Origin: Anaerolineales bacterium
Lineage (GTDB): Bacteria; Chloroflexota; Anaerolineae; Anaerolineales; UBA4823
DNA: 64,000 nucleotides
Direction: 5' to 3'
Assembly: GCA_025057645.1 (NCBI GenBank)
Contig: JANXBJ010000001.1
Span: forward strand, 306,357-370,356
In this document: positions 43,006 through 51,957 of the stretch, piece by piece
Position numbering within the stretch: the first letter of the stretch is position 1
How the letters are laid out: every line of letters begins with the position of its first letter
The notes under the pieces: generated by a model
What the model was told of the DNA's origin: nothing
The model's input: only the letters and a program-made list of their open reading frames with translations
Databases searched by the model: none
Program-made: the position numbers and the translations under genes

Positions 43006-44376
43006 GTGGATGCAAGGCGACTAATCCCTTCGGTCGAAAGAGTCCTTCAGCTCGAAGCAGTAAAGAGTTTCTCGCAAGTCTATGGACGGCGGTTGACGGT
43101 TGAGGCTGCTCGGCAGGCTCTGGAGCAAGTCCGCCAAATTATTGTGCAGACGGGAAGAATCCTTGAGGAGGAAGAAATTCTCCAGAGAATTGAGCGGCAT
43201 TTACATACAGTCACTACTGCCTCTCTGCTTCCGGTGATCAATGCCACAGGCGTTGTTCTACATACCAATCTGGGGCGGGCACCTCTCAGCGAAGAGGCTA
43301 TGGCAGCTGCTTCTCAAGTTGCTTGTCGCTACTCGAACCTTGAGTTCGACTTGGAGCAGGGAAAAAGAGGGAGTCGCCTGATCCATGCCGAGAAGTTGCT
43401 TTGCCAGTTGATACGTGCTGAGGCGGCTTTAGTGGTGAATAATAATGCTGCGGCTGTCCTCCTGTCGCTAGCGGCTTTGGCGAATCGACGGAAGGTGGTG
43501 ATTGCCCGTTCGCAATTGGTTGAGATCGGGGGCGGCTTTCGGATTCCCGATGTGATGCGGCAGTCGGGGGCGAGATTGCTCGAGATCGGGACCACCAATC
43601 GGGTGAACTTAGAAGATTACCGCTCAACCCTAGAGCAAAAGCCGGCTTTGTTTTTGGTTGCCCATCGCTCCAATTTCAAAATTCTCGGTTTCACCGCAGA
43701 GCCGCAAGTGGCAGAGATTGCGCACGTTGCCCATGAGAGCGGCATTCCTCTGATGGTTGATCTCGGTTCAGGAGCACTTCTGGATACAGCCGAATTTGGT
43801 TTAGCCCATGAGCCAACCGTTCAAGAGATGATCGAATCAGGGGCAGACCTAGTCTGTTTTTCTGGGGATAAATTGATGGGTGGGCCTCAGGCCGGCATCG
43901 TTGTGGGCAAGAGAGCACTGATCGAAAAGCTCCGCCGTCACCCGCTCGCTCGAGCGGTGCGCGCAGATAAGCTCGCCCTTGCCGCTTTGTCTGCAACTCT
44001 TCTCCACTACTTGAAGGAGGAGGCGACGCAGAAGATTCCTATCTGGAAGATGATTTCGCTGCCTGTAGACGAAATTTATCGTCGGGCTTGGGCGTGGACA
44101 GAAAAATTGTCCCAACTCGGTATAAAAGCCTCTGTGATTGAAGGAACGAGCACGATTGGAGGGGGAAGTTTGCCCGGCGAAACGTTGCCTACGCACTTGC
44201 TGGCTATCCGGACCAAGCAGCCGCAACTGTTTCTTAGAAAACTGCGCGAGAACTCGCCGCCGATCATTGCTCGAATTGAGCAGAACCTTGTGGCCTTCGA
44301 TCCAAGGACGGTTTTAGCAGACGAAGAAGCTCCCTTGTTAGCCGCGATCGAGTCCTTGAGGGAATTCATTCTATGA
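43006..44376 (+). CDS. selA: L-seryl-tRNA(Sec) selenium transferase
   Basis: A 456-residue PLP enzyme that converts Ser-tRNA(Sec) to Sec-tRNA(Sec) with selenophosphate. The Schiff-base lysine is Lys289 in CFSGDKLMGGPQAG. The N-terminal VINATGVVLHTNLGRAPL, YSNLEFDLEQGKRGSR and NNNAAAVLL are SelA signatures. The start is GTG at 43006. It overlaps the following M24 peptidase by four bases. No selB, selC or selD was seen in the window, so its partners must lie elsewhere; a repurposed SelA-like enzyme is a less likely alternative. Confidence 0.93.
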   Translation: MDARRLIPSVERVLQLEAVKSFSQVYGRRLTVEAARQALEQVRQIIVQTGRILEEEEILQRIERHLHTVTTASLLPVINATGVVLHTNLGRAPLSEEAMAAASQVACRYSNLEFDLEQGKRGSRLIHAEKLLCQLIRAEAALVVNNNAAAVLLSLAALANRRKVVIARSQLVEIGGGFRIPDVMRQSGARLLEIGTTNRVNLEDYRSTLEQKPALFLVAHRSNFKILGFTAEPQVAEIAHVAHESGIPLMVDLGSGALLDTAEFGLAHEPTVQEMIESGADLVCFSGDKLMGGPQAGIVVGKRALIEKLRRHPLARAVRADKLALAALSATLLHYLKEEATQKIPIWKMISLPVDEIYRRAWAWTEKLSQLGIKASVIEGTSTIGGGSLPGETLPTHLLAIRTKQPQLFLRKLRENSPPIIARIEQNLVAFDPRTVLADEEAPLLAAIESLREFIL

Positions 44377-45632
44377 AAGCAGATTTGGATCTCCTGATGC
44401 GCGAAAGCCAGATCGCTGCGCTCTTGGTGCTCGGTGCGACTCGTCATAACCCGGCCATGGTTTACTTCACCGGCAGGGTCTCTGTCTCCAGTGCGGAGCT
44501 GATCAAAGTGGTTGGTCAAGAGCCACGCTTATATTACCGGTCTGCGATGGAGCGCGAGGAAGCCGCTCGGACAGGTTTGCAAACCCGGTCGGCTGAGGCC
44601 TATCGGCCGAAACAATTGCTTGAACAAGCCAACGGGGATGTTGTTCTGGCGCAAGCTATGCGCTATCGGCAGATGCTCGAGGAGCTAGGCGTGAATAAAG
44701 GGCGGATAGCTATTTATGGGATGGTTGAGGCAGGAACGGCTTATGCGCTCTTTTCGGCGCTGGGCCGCCTGATGCCTGAAATTGAACTCGTCTCCGAAGC
44801 CGACCAGGGTGTGCTTGGCCGAGCAAGGATGACCAAGGATGCCCAAGAGATTGAACAAATTTCCCAAATGGGGAGAGTTACTGTCGAGGTGGTAGGACTG
44901 ACGGCGGAATTCTTGTCCAGCCACGGAGAGAAAGGTGGGGTGTTAGTCAAGAAAAATGGAGACCCTTTGCGAATTGGGGATGTGAAGCGACAGATTCGTC
45001 TTTGGTTGGCGGAACGGGGTGCTGAAAGTCCACAGGGCATTGTCTTGGCTCTGGGTCGAGAGGCAGCGATCCCGCATAGCTCGGGAGACGATCAGGGCGT
45101 TTTGGAGCTAGGGAAAACGATCGTCTTTGATATCTTTCCTTGCCAAGAGGGAGGAGGGTATTATTATGATTTTACACGCACCTGGTGTCTCGGGTATGCT
45201 CCTGAGCCGGTTCAGGAGCTTTATGAGGACGTAGAAGCCGTTTATCGCCAGATTGTAGAGCTGTTGCAGGCTGACGAGCAGTGTTCCAAATACCAAGAGC
45301 TTGCCTGCGATCTCTTCGAGGGGCGAGGGCATGCGACGTTGCGTTCCGACCCGGCAACGATAGAAGGATACGTGCATAGCCTGGGCCACGGGGTAGGATT
45401 GCAAGTTCACGAACGTCCTTGGTTCGGAGCGAGCGCTACGCCGGCGGATCGGTTAGTTGCCGGTAGTGTTTTTACCATCGAGCCGGGCCTGTATTATCCA
45501 AGCAAAGAGATAGGTATTCGCCTAGAGGACACTTTTGTTGTAGAACCTGATGGAAGAATTAGACCTCTGGCGACTTTTCCCATGGATCTGGTTTTGCCCA
45601 TTAGCAGGCCTAGCCGGCGAAAGAAGAACTGA
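44373..45632 (+). CDS. M24-family metallopeptidase (Xaa-Pro aminopeptidase-like)
   Basis: A 419-residue pita-bread-fold peptidase. The metal ligands can be followed: Asp in VFDIFP, Asp in YYYDFTRTW, His in HSLGHGVGLQVHE, Glu in TIEPGLYYP and Glu in IRLEDTF. An N-terminal creatinase-type domain covers about 1-170. It probably removes N-terminal residues ahead of proline or cuts Xaa-Pro dipeptides. The ATG overlaps the selA stop (ATGA), suggesting coupled translation, but a functional link to selenium is not evident. Confidence 0.9.
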   Translation: MKADLDLLMRESQIAALLVLGATRHNPAMVYFTGRVSVSSAELIKVVGQEPRLYYRSAMEREEAARTGLQTRSAEAYRPKQLLEQANGDVVLAQAMRYRQMLEELGVNKGRIAIYGMVEAGTAYALFSALGRLMPEIELVSEADQGVLGRARMTKDAQEIEQISQMGRVTVEVVGLTAEFLSSHGEKGGVLVKKNGDPLRIGDVKRQIRLWLAERGAESPQGIVLALGREAAIPHSSGDDQGVLELGKTIVFDIFPCQEGGGYYYDFTRTWCLGYAPEPVQELYEDVEAVYRQIVELLQADEQCSKYQELACDLFEGRGHATLRSDPATIEGYVHSLGHGVGLQVHERPWFGASATPADRLVAGSVFTIEPGLYYPSKEIGIRLEDTFVVEPDGRIRPLATFPMDLVLPISRPSRRKKN

Positions 45633-45634
45633 GG

Positions 45635-46693
45635 ATGGAGAAGAGACGCTCAACCGGCGAAACAACTTACCGAATTCTAGGGATTGAATCCTCTTGTGAT
45701 GAAACCGCGGCGGCTGTGGTGGAGAATGGGAGGCGCATTCTCTCCAATGTGGTCGCTTCGCAAGCAGCTCTCCACGCTCAGTATGGAGGTGTTTTTCCTG
45801 AGGCAGCATCGCGCCAACATTTGTTGACCTTTGTGCCCGTGATCGAGCAGGCTCTCCGGGATGCCCATGTAGAGCTGGCCGAGGTCGACGCCATTGCCGT
45901 GACTCGGGGGCCAGGTCTGCCCGGCTCGCTTGTAGTAGGGATAAATGTGGCAAAAGGCTTGGCGATGGTTAGTGGGAAACCTCTGATAGGGGTTCATCAC
46001 TTGGAGGCTCATCTTCACTCGGTTCTCCTCAGTGATGCACAGGTGCAGGGAAGTGAGATTTTGTATCCCGCAATTGGACTCATCGTCTCAGGTGGGCACA
46101 CAGAGCTGGTTCTGATTTCAGAACCCCTCCGTTACCAGTCCTTGGGTGCTACGCTTGATGACGCTGCCGGTGAAGCCTTTGACAAGGTAGCTCGCCTCCT
46201 TAAGCTTCCCTATCCTGGTGGACCTTCTATACAAATGGTCTCTGCAAAGGGCAATCCCGAGGCTTTTTCCTTTCCGCGCGCTTGGCTAGAAGGAACGTGG
46301 AATTTCTCTTTTAGCGGGCTGAAGACCGCGGTTTTACGCGAAGTAAAGAGACTGGAGCGCTATGGCTCAGGCATGCCGGTCGAGGACCTCGCAGCCAGTT
46401 TCCAACAAGCCGTTGTGGACGTTTTGGTGGGCAAAACACTTGCGGCCGCTGAGCAATTTCGGGCTAAGTGTATCTTAATTGTAGGTGGGGTTGCAGCCAA
46501 CCGGGCTTTGCGGGAGGCGATTTCTCTTCGAGCTCCGACACCGGTGCTGATTCCTCCGCTTTATCTCTGCACGGATAATGCGGCTATGATTGCTGCTGCA
46601 GGGTATTTTCGTTATCGGGCGGGGCAGAGCGATGGTCTAGACATGGACGTGTTGCCCAATTGGCCTTTGGCGAAGTCACTCCAGCAGTTTTGA
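45635..46693 (+). CDS. tsaD: tRNA threonylcarbamoyladenosine transferase subunit TsaD
   Basis: A 352-residue Kae1/TsaD protein that, with TsaB and TsaE, transfers threonylcarbamoyl to A37 of ANN-decoding tRNAs. The metal-binding motif HHLEAH is at 121-126, with ILGIESSCDETAAAVV at the start, VSGGHTEL, and the late VGGVAANRALR. ATP-binding ASKHA features are intact. It lies two bases after the M24 peptidase, last in this operon. TsaB and TsaE are not in the window. Confidence 0.96.
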   Translation: MEKRRSTGETTYRILGIESSCDETAAAVVENGRRILSNVVASQAALHAQYGGVFPEAASRQHLLTFVPVIEQALRDAHVELAEVDAIAVTRGPGLPGSLVVGINVAKGLAMVSGKPLIGVHHLEAHLHSVLLSDAQVQGSEILYPAIGLIVSGGHTELVLISEPLRYQSLGATLDDAAGEAFDKVARLLKLPYPGGPSIQMVSAKGNPEAFSFPRAWLEGTWNFSFSGLKTAVLREVKRLERYGSGMPVEDLAASFQQAVVDVLVGKTLAAAEQFRAKCILIVGGVAANRALREAISLRAPTPVLIPPLYLCTDNAAMIAAAGYFRYRAGQSDGLDMDVLPNWPLAKSLQQF

Positions 46694-46720
46694 CGTTGCA
46701 TTGTATGATAGGGCCTAGGA

Positions 46721-46748
46721 TAAAAATAGGCCGAAAAATTCGGCCTAT
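46721..46748 (-). terminator. Intrinsic terminator after the ferredoxin gene, possibly bidirectional
   Basis: A perfect 10-bp stem (ATAGGCCGAA / TTCGGCCTAT) with a three-base loop. On the minus strand it is followed by TTTTTA, a standard intrinsic terminator 31 bases after the ferredoxin stop. On the plus strand the T-run is lacking, but it may still slow transcription from tsaD. Confidence 0.88.
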
Positions 46749-46778
46749 GAGCTTCTGATGTGCAGGTGGATTCGAGGA

Positions 46779-46985
<207 letters not shown>

Positions 46986-47031
46986 TTAATTTTTAGGAAA
47001 CCATGCCTAGGGTAATCAAATTCAAAGGCGC

Positions 47032-47043
47032 TGTCAATTGACA
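47032..47043. promoter_or_regulatory. 12-bp palindrome TGTCAATTGACA between divergent genes
   Basis: A perfect palindrome formed by two overlapping, divergent TTGACA hexamers, between the ferredoxin gene and glgP. It could provide a -35 element on both strands or be an operator. On the minus strand a TACCCT lies at a 17-base spacing; on the plus strand no well-spaced -10 is visible. Confidence 0.35.
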
Positions 47044-47210
47044 AAGATCATAGAATATTGCCGGAATTATCACTGAATGGAGTTGTGGATTCGGAACTTT
47101 AGGTTGGTGAACCTGTTCAATCTTGGAGAAATATTTTCGAGCGATTTGCCCCGGATAGACGAGACAAATGATGGTATGATTATAGACTTAGGATTGAGAT
47201 GAGGCATCCT

Positions 47211-49382
47211 ATGAACGAAGTTTTTCAGGCTCACTACCACAATCGTTTTCCTCTGCCGCGCCGCATCGAGCGCTTGGGAGAACTGGCCTATAATCTGTGG
47301 TGGACGTGGAATCCCGAGGCGGTTCGCCTTTATATGCGCATTGACCCTCTGCTGTGGGAGAGGACATATCACAACCCGATCAAGTTTTTGCGTCAAGTGG
47401 AACGAGCTAAGATCAACGCCGCAACGTTGAATCGTTACTATTTGGAAAATTACGATCGGGTGCTAAGCGAATTCGACAGTTACATGCAGCGCAAAGACAC
47501 TTGGTTTGCGCAGACCTATCCCCAATGGGTGTATCGTCCTATTGCTTACTTTTCGATGGAATTCGGCTTGCACGAGACCCTGCCTATCTATGCGGGTGGC
47601 TTAGGCGTGCTTTCAGGGGACCACCTTAAGGAGGCAAGTGATCTGGGGTTGCCCATGGTAGCGGTTGGCTTTTTCTATACCGAGGGCTACTTTACCCAAA
47701 GGATCACAGAGGACGGTTGGCAGGAAGCTGAATACACCCATCAGGTGTTTGATGATTTGCCGGTTCTCCCCGTGTTGGACGAGGAAGAAAAACCCATCAC
47801 CGTGTCAGTCGAGCTACCGGGTCGAGAGGTGCAAGTGCGGCTATGGGAGGTGCATGTTGGACGAATCCCCCTATATTTGCTTGACGCCAACGTGGAAGCA
47901 AATTCCGTCACCGACCGGACGTTGACAGCTCGACTATATAGTGGGGATTTGGAGATGCGCATCGCCCAAGAGCTGCTCTTGGGAATCGGGGGTGTTCGGG
48001 CCTTAAGGGTGCTGGGCTATAACCCGTCAGTTTGGCACATGAATGAGGGGCATTCTGCCTTTTTGGTCTTGGAGCGGCTGCGAGAATACATCGAGGCCGG
48101 GAAATCATTTGAAGAAGCGAAAGAAATCGTCAAAGCTTCGAATGTCTTCACGACCCATACGCCGGTTCCTGCGGGGAACGATGAATTCCCGCTGTGGCTG
48201 ATTGAGAAATATCTTGCTCCCATCTGGACGCAGCTAGGGATTACCAGAGAAGAGTTTATCGAGTTAGGGCGACATACAACCCCTTGGGGGGAGATGTTCA
48301 GTATGCCGGTGCTGGGTCTAAAGCTTTCGGAAGGACGGAATGCAGTCTCCGAGCTGCACGGACAAGTCGCCCGCAAGATGTGGCATTTCCTCTGGCCGGA
48401 CTTAGAAGTCGATGAAGTGCCGATCACTCATATCACCAACGGTGTCCATCTGAGCACTTGGCTGGCGCGCAGGATGCGCTACTTGTTTGATGAGTATTTA
48501 GGGGAGGATTGGATTGAGCGCCACGATGATTTTGAGCTTTGGGAAAAGGTAATGGAAATCCCCGATGAAAAATTGTGGGAAGTTCACCGCCACTTAAAGC
48601 GAAAGCTGGCCTACTATATCCGCGAGCGGGCGCGATGGATGTGGGCGCGGGGCAACGTGCATCCTGTCCAGGTGATCGCTTCTGGGGTGCTGCTAGACCC
48701 CTACGCCCTCACCATCGGCTTTGCGCGTCGCTTTGCTCCGTATAAGCGGGCTAATCTGCTCCTCCATGACCCAGATCGGCTTTTACGTATCGTCACTCGG
48801 GCAGATATGCCGGTGCAGATTATTTTTGCAGGAAAATCCCATCCTGACCATGAGGGGGGAAAGTTGATTATCCAAGAAATCTACCGCTTTCTCAAACGCT
48901 CCGAGGTCGCCGGTCGGATGGTTTTCTTGGAAGAGTACGATGTGAATCTGGCTCGCTATCTTGTGCAGGGGGTGGATGTTTGGTTGAATACCCCGCGGCG
49001 GCCCAACGAGGCCTCGGGTACTTCGGGAATGAAAGCGGCGCTCAACGGCGTCCTGAACTGTTCAGTTTACGATGGCTGGTGGCGTGAGGGATATAACGGC
49101 CAGAACGGCTGGGCGATCGGGCAGGATGTCGACTATGACGATCCTCAAAGGCAAGACGAGGAAGATGCGCGTAGCTTATATGATCTTCTCGAGCAAGAGA
49201 TCGTCCCGTTATACTATCGGCGGCGGTCATCCGATGAATTACCCGGCGACTGGCTATACATGATGAAAGATGCCATGCGGACGATTGTGCCCCAATTTGT
49301 CATGCGTCGGATGGTCAAAGAATATCTAGACCGGTTATACATCCCGATCTTATCCCCGAAGAAGAAGGTTATCGAAACCTAG
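47211..49382 (+). CDS. glgP: Alpha-glucan phosphorylase
   Basis: A 723-residue GT35 phosphorylase that releases glucose-1-phosphate from glycogen or maltodextrin. It is the short type lacking the long N-terminal regulatory region (compare about 800-840 for enteric MalP). AYNLWWTWNPEA, FSMEFGLHETLPIYAGGLGVLSGDHLK and RPNEASGTSGMKAALNG, which holds the PLP lysine (GMK), are present. An upstream ATG at 47199 is in frame; GAGG six bases before 47211 makes that the likelier start. Candidate -10 TATGAT at 47175-47180. Confidence 0.95.
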   Translation: MNEVFQAHYHNRFPLPRRIERLGELAYNLWWTWNPEAVRLYMRIDPLLWERTYHNPIKFLRQVERAKINAATLNRYYLENYDRVLSEFDSYMQRKDTWFAQTYPQWVYRPIAYFSMEFGLHETLPIYAGGLGVLSGDHLKEASDLGLPMVAVGFFYTEGYFTQRITEDGWQEAEYTHQVFDDLPVLPVLDEEEKPITVSVELPGREVQVRLWEVHVGRIPLYLLDANVEANSVTDRTLTARLYSGDLEMRIAQELLLGIGGVRALRVLGYNPSVWHMNEGHSAFLVLERLREYIEAGKSFEEAKEIVKASNVFTTHTPVPAGNDEFPLWLIEKYLAPIWTQLGITREEFIELGRHTTPWGEMFSMPVLGLKLSEGRNAVSELHGQVARKMWHFLWPDLEVDEVPITHITNGVHLSTWLARRMRYLFDEYLGEDWIERHDDFELWEKVMEIPDEKLWEVHRHLKRKLAYYIRERARWMWARGNVHPVQVIASGVLLDPYALTIGFARRFAPYKRANLLLHDPDRLLRIVTRADMPVQIIFAGKSHPDHEGGKLIIQEIYRFLKRSEVAGRMVFLEEYDVNLARYLVQGVDVWLNTPRRPNEASGTSGMKAALNGVLNCSVYDGWWREGYNGQNGWAIGQDVDYDDPQRQDEEDARSLYDLLEQEIVPLYYRRRSSDELPGDWLYMMKDAMRTIVPQFVMRRMVKEYLDRLYIPILSPKKKVIET

Positions 49383-49398
49383 CCTAGAGGATAAAAAG

Positions 49399-49926
49399 AT
49401 GCAAATCTTGTTCGATGTCAACGCCTGGCTGGCTGCTGGCTTGATTTTCTTAATGCGCGTATCGGATATGACCCTCGATACCTTGCGGGTACTGGTGGTC
49501 ATGCGGGGTAAAAAACCGCTCGCTTGGGTGCTTGGGTTTTTCCAGTCCTCGATCTTCGTCCTCGCCATCACCAGTGTGCTGAGCAATTTAGACAACCCTC
49601 TCAATATGGTCGGCTACGCTGCGGGCTTTGCTACCGGCAATGTGATGGGGATGTGGATCGAAGAACGTTTAGCCATCGGTCATTTACACTTGAGAATTAT
49701 CAGTTCGCGAAGGGGGGCTGCTATTGCTGAGGCTCTACGTGCGCAGGGATACGCAGTAACCGAGATCCCGGCGCGGGGAAAGGATGGCACCGTCTCTCTA
49801 CTCACTATCAGTGTGCTGCGAAGAAACGCGGGCGAGATTCAGGAGTTGATTCGCTCGATCGATGAGGATGCCTTTATCACTGCTGAAGACGTTCGCCCTG
49901 TGCATCGGGGGTTTTGGCGCTCTTGA
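49399..49926 (+). CDS. DUF2179/DUF5698 membrane protein (UPF0316 family)
   Basis: A 175-residue protein with about three N-terminal transmembrane helices (roughly 10-30, 42-60 and 65-85) and a soluble C-terminal DUF2179-type domain (about 100-168). RVSDMTLDTLRVLVVMRGKK and GYAAGFATGNVMGMWIEERLA are conserved for this family, whose function is unknown. It starts 16 bases after glgP and may be co-transcribed. Related larger proteins with DUF2179 are YitT-like membrane proteins. Confidence 0.9.
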   Translation: MQILFDVNAWLAAGLIFLMRVSDMTLDTLRVLVVMRGKKPLAWVLGFFQSSIFVLAITSVLSNLDNPLNMVGYAAGFATGNVMGMWIEERLAIGHLHLRIISSRRGAAIAEALRAQGYAVTEIPARGKDGTVSLLTISVLRRNAGEIQELIRSIDEDAFITAEDVRPVHRGFWRS

Positions 49927-49965
49927 GAGTGAGGAAAATCCTTCCGAATCTATGACAAACGTAGG

Positions 49966-50003
49966 TTGATGCGCCGAGCACTGAACCCTTACAATTAGTG
50001 TAA
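49966..50003 (+). promoter_or_regulatory. Promoter and dyad upstream of the Rrf2 gene
   Basis: TTGATG (49966-49971), an 18-base spacer and TACAAT (49990-49995). The -10 box overlaps a 5-5-5 dyad TTACA-ATTAG-TGTAA at 49989-50003. Rrf2 proteins commonly bind such A/T-rich dyads at their own promoters, so autoregulation is plausible. CCCTTAC (49987-49993) also recurs inverted as GTAAGGG at 50019-50025. Confidence 0.5.
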
Positions 50004-50037
50004 ACGTTGACCATAAAAGTAAGGGTTTTTGTCGGTA

Positions 50038-50481
50038 ATGCGGGTTAGTCGGCGTATTGATTATGCGATTCGGGTTTTGATTGCCCTTGCCCAACAGCCC
50101 CCGGGCGCGCGCCTTGCTGTTCGCACAATTCAAAGGAAGATGTGGATCCCTGAAGCTTTCTTGTTTCGGATCATTGCAGAGTTATCAAGGGCAAAGATCG
50201 TGGATACATTTGCCGGTCCGCGTGGGGGAGTGCAACTGGTTCGTGACCCAAGGGAAATTAACCTGCGGATGATTTGGGAAGCAATGGAAAAGCCTTTGGT
50301 GATTGCAGAGTGTTTGGATAGCCCGGAAGAATGCCCGTTGAATGAAGGCTGTCCGGTGAATGCTCGATGGAGACGCCTCCAAGGGTTGATCTTGCGAGAG
50401 CTGGAGGCGACAACGATTGCAGAGTTAGCCCGTGAGGCACAGGGTGTGGAGATAACCGGCGCAAAGTCGGTGAAGACTTAA
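50038..50481 (+). CDS. Rrf2-family transcriptional regulator with three-cysteine sensor
   Basis: A 147-residue winged-helix regulator. MRVSRRIDYAIRVLIALAQ and the RGGVQLVRDPREI wing are family features. Cys92, Cys99 and Cys105 (C-X6-C-X5-C) match the spacing class of IscR and NsrR, which hold an Fe-S cluster sensing Fe-S status, redox or nitric oxide. It lies 61 bases ahead of cydA on the same strand and probably controls the bd oxidase (inference). A TTG at 50029 is in frame, but the ATG at 50038 is preferred. Confidence 0.9.
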   Translation: MRVSRRIDYAIRVLIALAQQPPGARLAVRTIQRKMWIPEAFLFRIIAELSRAKIVDTFAGPRGGVQLVRDPREINLRMIWEAMEKPLVIAECLDSPEECPLNEGCPVNARWRRLQGLILRELEATTIAELAREAQGVEITGAKSVKT

Positions 50482-50542
50482 TGGCCTGAGTTTATCGCCG
50501 GTGGAGTTTGCGATCTTCAGCACACACTGATAGGAGGCAAAG

Positions 50543-51940
50543 ATGGACCCAATCCCTTTTGCGCGAGCGCAATTTGCCATCACAACGGTTTATCACTTCT
50601 TCTTCGTGCCCCTTACCTTGGGGCTATCGGTCATGGTTGCGCTGATGGAAACCATATACGTGCGCACCGGCCGTCTGATTTATAAGGAGATGGCGAAATT
50701 CTGGGGAAAGTTGCTGGTCATCAACTTTGCGATGGGGGTCGTTACTGGTATCGTACAGGAGTTCCAGTTTGGGATGAATTGGTCAGAATATTCTCGATTT
50801 GTGGGGGATATTTTTGGGGCTCCCCTAGCCATCGAGGCTTTGCTGGCCTTTTTCCTCGAGTCAACCTTTCTCGGGATTTGGATTTTCGGCTGGGATAGGC
50901 TTTCGAAAGGTCTTCACGCCTTAGCGATGTGGATGGTGGCCATAGGTAGCAACGTCTCTGCTCTGTGGATCTTGGTCGCAAACTCCTTCATGCAGCAGCC
51001 CGTTGGCTACACCATCCGCAATGGTCGAGCGGAGATGACCGACTTCTTCGCTCTGGTGCTGAATCCCAATGTCCAAGTGCAATTTCCTCATACGGTCTTG
51101 GCAGGTTTTACTACTGCGGCTTTCTTTGTGATGGGAGTTAGTGCCTATCACTTGTTGCGCAAGCAACACGTGGAGTTTTTCCGCCGCTCGTTTCAGATGG
51201 GGGCAATCATCGGGGCTTTTGCGATCGTTTTGGTGGGTCTATCCGGACACAGCCAGGCGCAAGAGATGGTGCGCTCTCAACCGATGAAAATGGCTGCTGC
51301 CGAGGCCTTGTGGTACACTGAAAATCCGGCCTCCTTTTCTATCCTGACCATCGGAGACCTTGCCCAGAGGCGGGATGTGTTTTCTATCCGAATTCCACGT
51401 TTGTTAAGCTTGCTGGCCTATAACCAGCTTTCGGGAGAGGTCAAGGGGATTCACGACTTGCAGGCAGAGTATGTCCAGAAGTATGGCGAAGGAAATTACA
51501 TCCCTCCCGTGGCTGTGACCTATTGGACCTTTCGCATTATGGTCGGATCGGGTATCTTATTGGGCCTGCTTGGGTTATATGCTGTCTTTGTAGTTATGGG
51601 AGACGTTTACGATACCCGTCGCTTTGTGTGGAGACTCTTTCCTTACGCTATTGCTCTCCCTTATATCGCCAATACTAGTGGCTGGCTGATGACGGAACTC
51701 GGCAGGGTGCCCTGGGTAGTTTATGGGGTGATGAAGATTGACGAGGCCATTTCGCCGACCGTAAGTGGGGGCATGGTTCTGTTTACCTTCCTTGCTTTCA
51801 CCCTGCTCTATGCAGCCTTGATGGGTGCTACAATCTACCTGCTGAGAAAGTATGCGTTAGCCGGTCCGCCAATAGCGCAGGATGGTGAGCAAGGGGCGGA
51901 ATCCAGTTTAGCTGTGGTCCCTCAGCCAGCTCAAGATTAA
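50543..51940 (+). CDS. cydA: Cytochrome bd ubiquinol oxidase subunit I
   Basis: A 465-residue bd-type oxidase subunit holding the hemes and quinol site; it reduces oxygen at high affinity. Candidate heme ligands are His18 (YHFFF) and His183 (QFPHTVLAG). Glutamates of the proton path appear in EALLAFFLEST. The quinol region is GHSQAQ followed by QPMKMAAAEALW. The Q-loop is of the short type, since the long insertion seen in E. coli is absent. Shine-Dalgarno AGGAGG precedes the ATG. It is followed by cydB after 17 bases. Confidence 0.96.
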   Translation: MDPIPFARAQFAITTVYHFFFVPLTLGLSVMVALMETIYVRTGRLIYKEMAKFWGKLLVINFAMGVVTGIVQEFQFGMNWSEYSRFVGDIFGAPLAIEALLAFFLESTFLGIWIFGWDRLSKGLHALAMWMVAIGSNVSALWILVANSFMQQPVGYTIRNGRAEMTDFFALVLNPNVQVQFPHTVLAGFTTAAFFVMGVSAYHLLRKQHVEFFRRSFQMGAIIGAFAIVLVGLSGHSQAQEMVRSQPMKMAAAEALWYTENPASFSILTIGDLAQRRDVFSIRIPRLLSLLAYNQLSGEVKGIHDLQAEYVQKYGEGNYIPPVAVTYWTFRIMVGSGILLGLLGLYAVFVVMGDVYDTRRFVWRLFPYAIALPYIANTSGWLMTELGRVPWVVYGVMKIDEAISPTVSGGMVLFTFLAFTLLYAALMGATIYLLRKYALAGPPIAQDGEQGAESSLAVVPQPAQD

Positions 51941-51957
51941 GCTAAGGAGGACAAACG

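Noticed and set aside
43006-44376. tRNA(Sec) or SECIS element near selA
   Set aside because: No tRNA-like fold or in-frame TGA with a following stem-loop was seen in this region.
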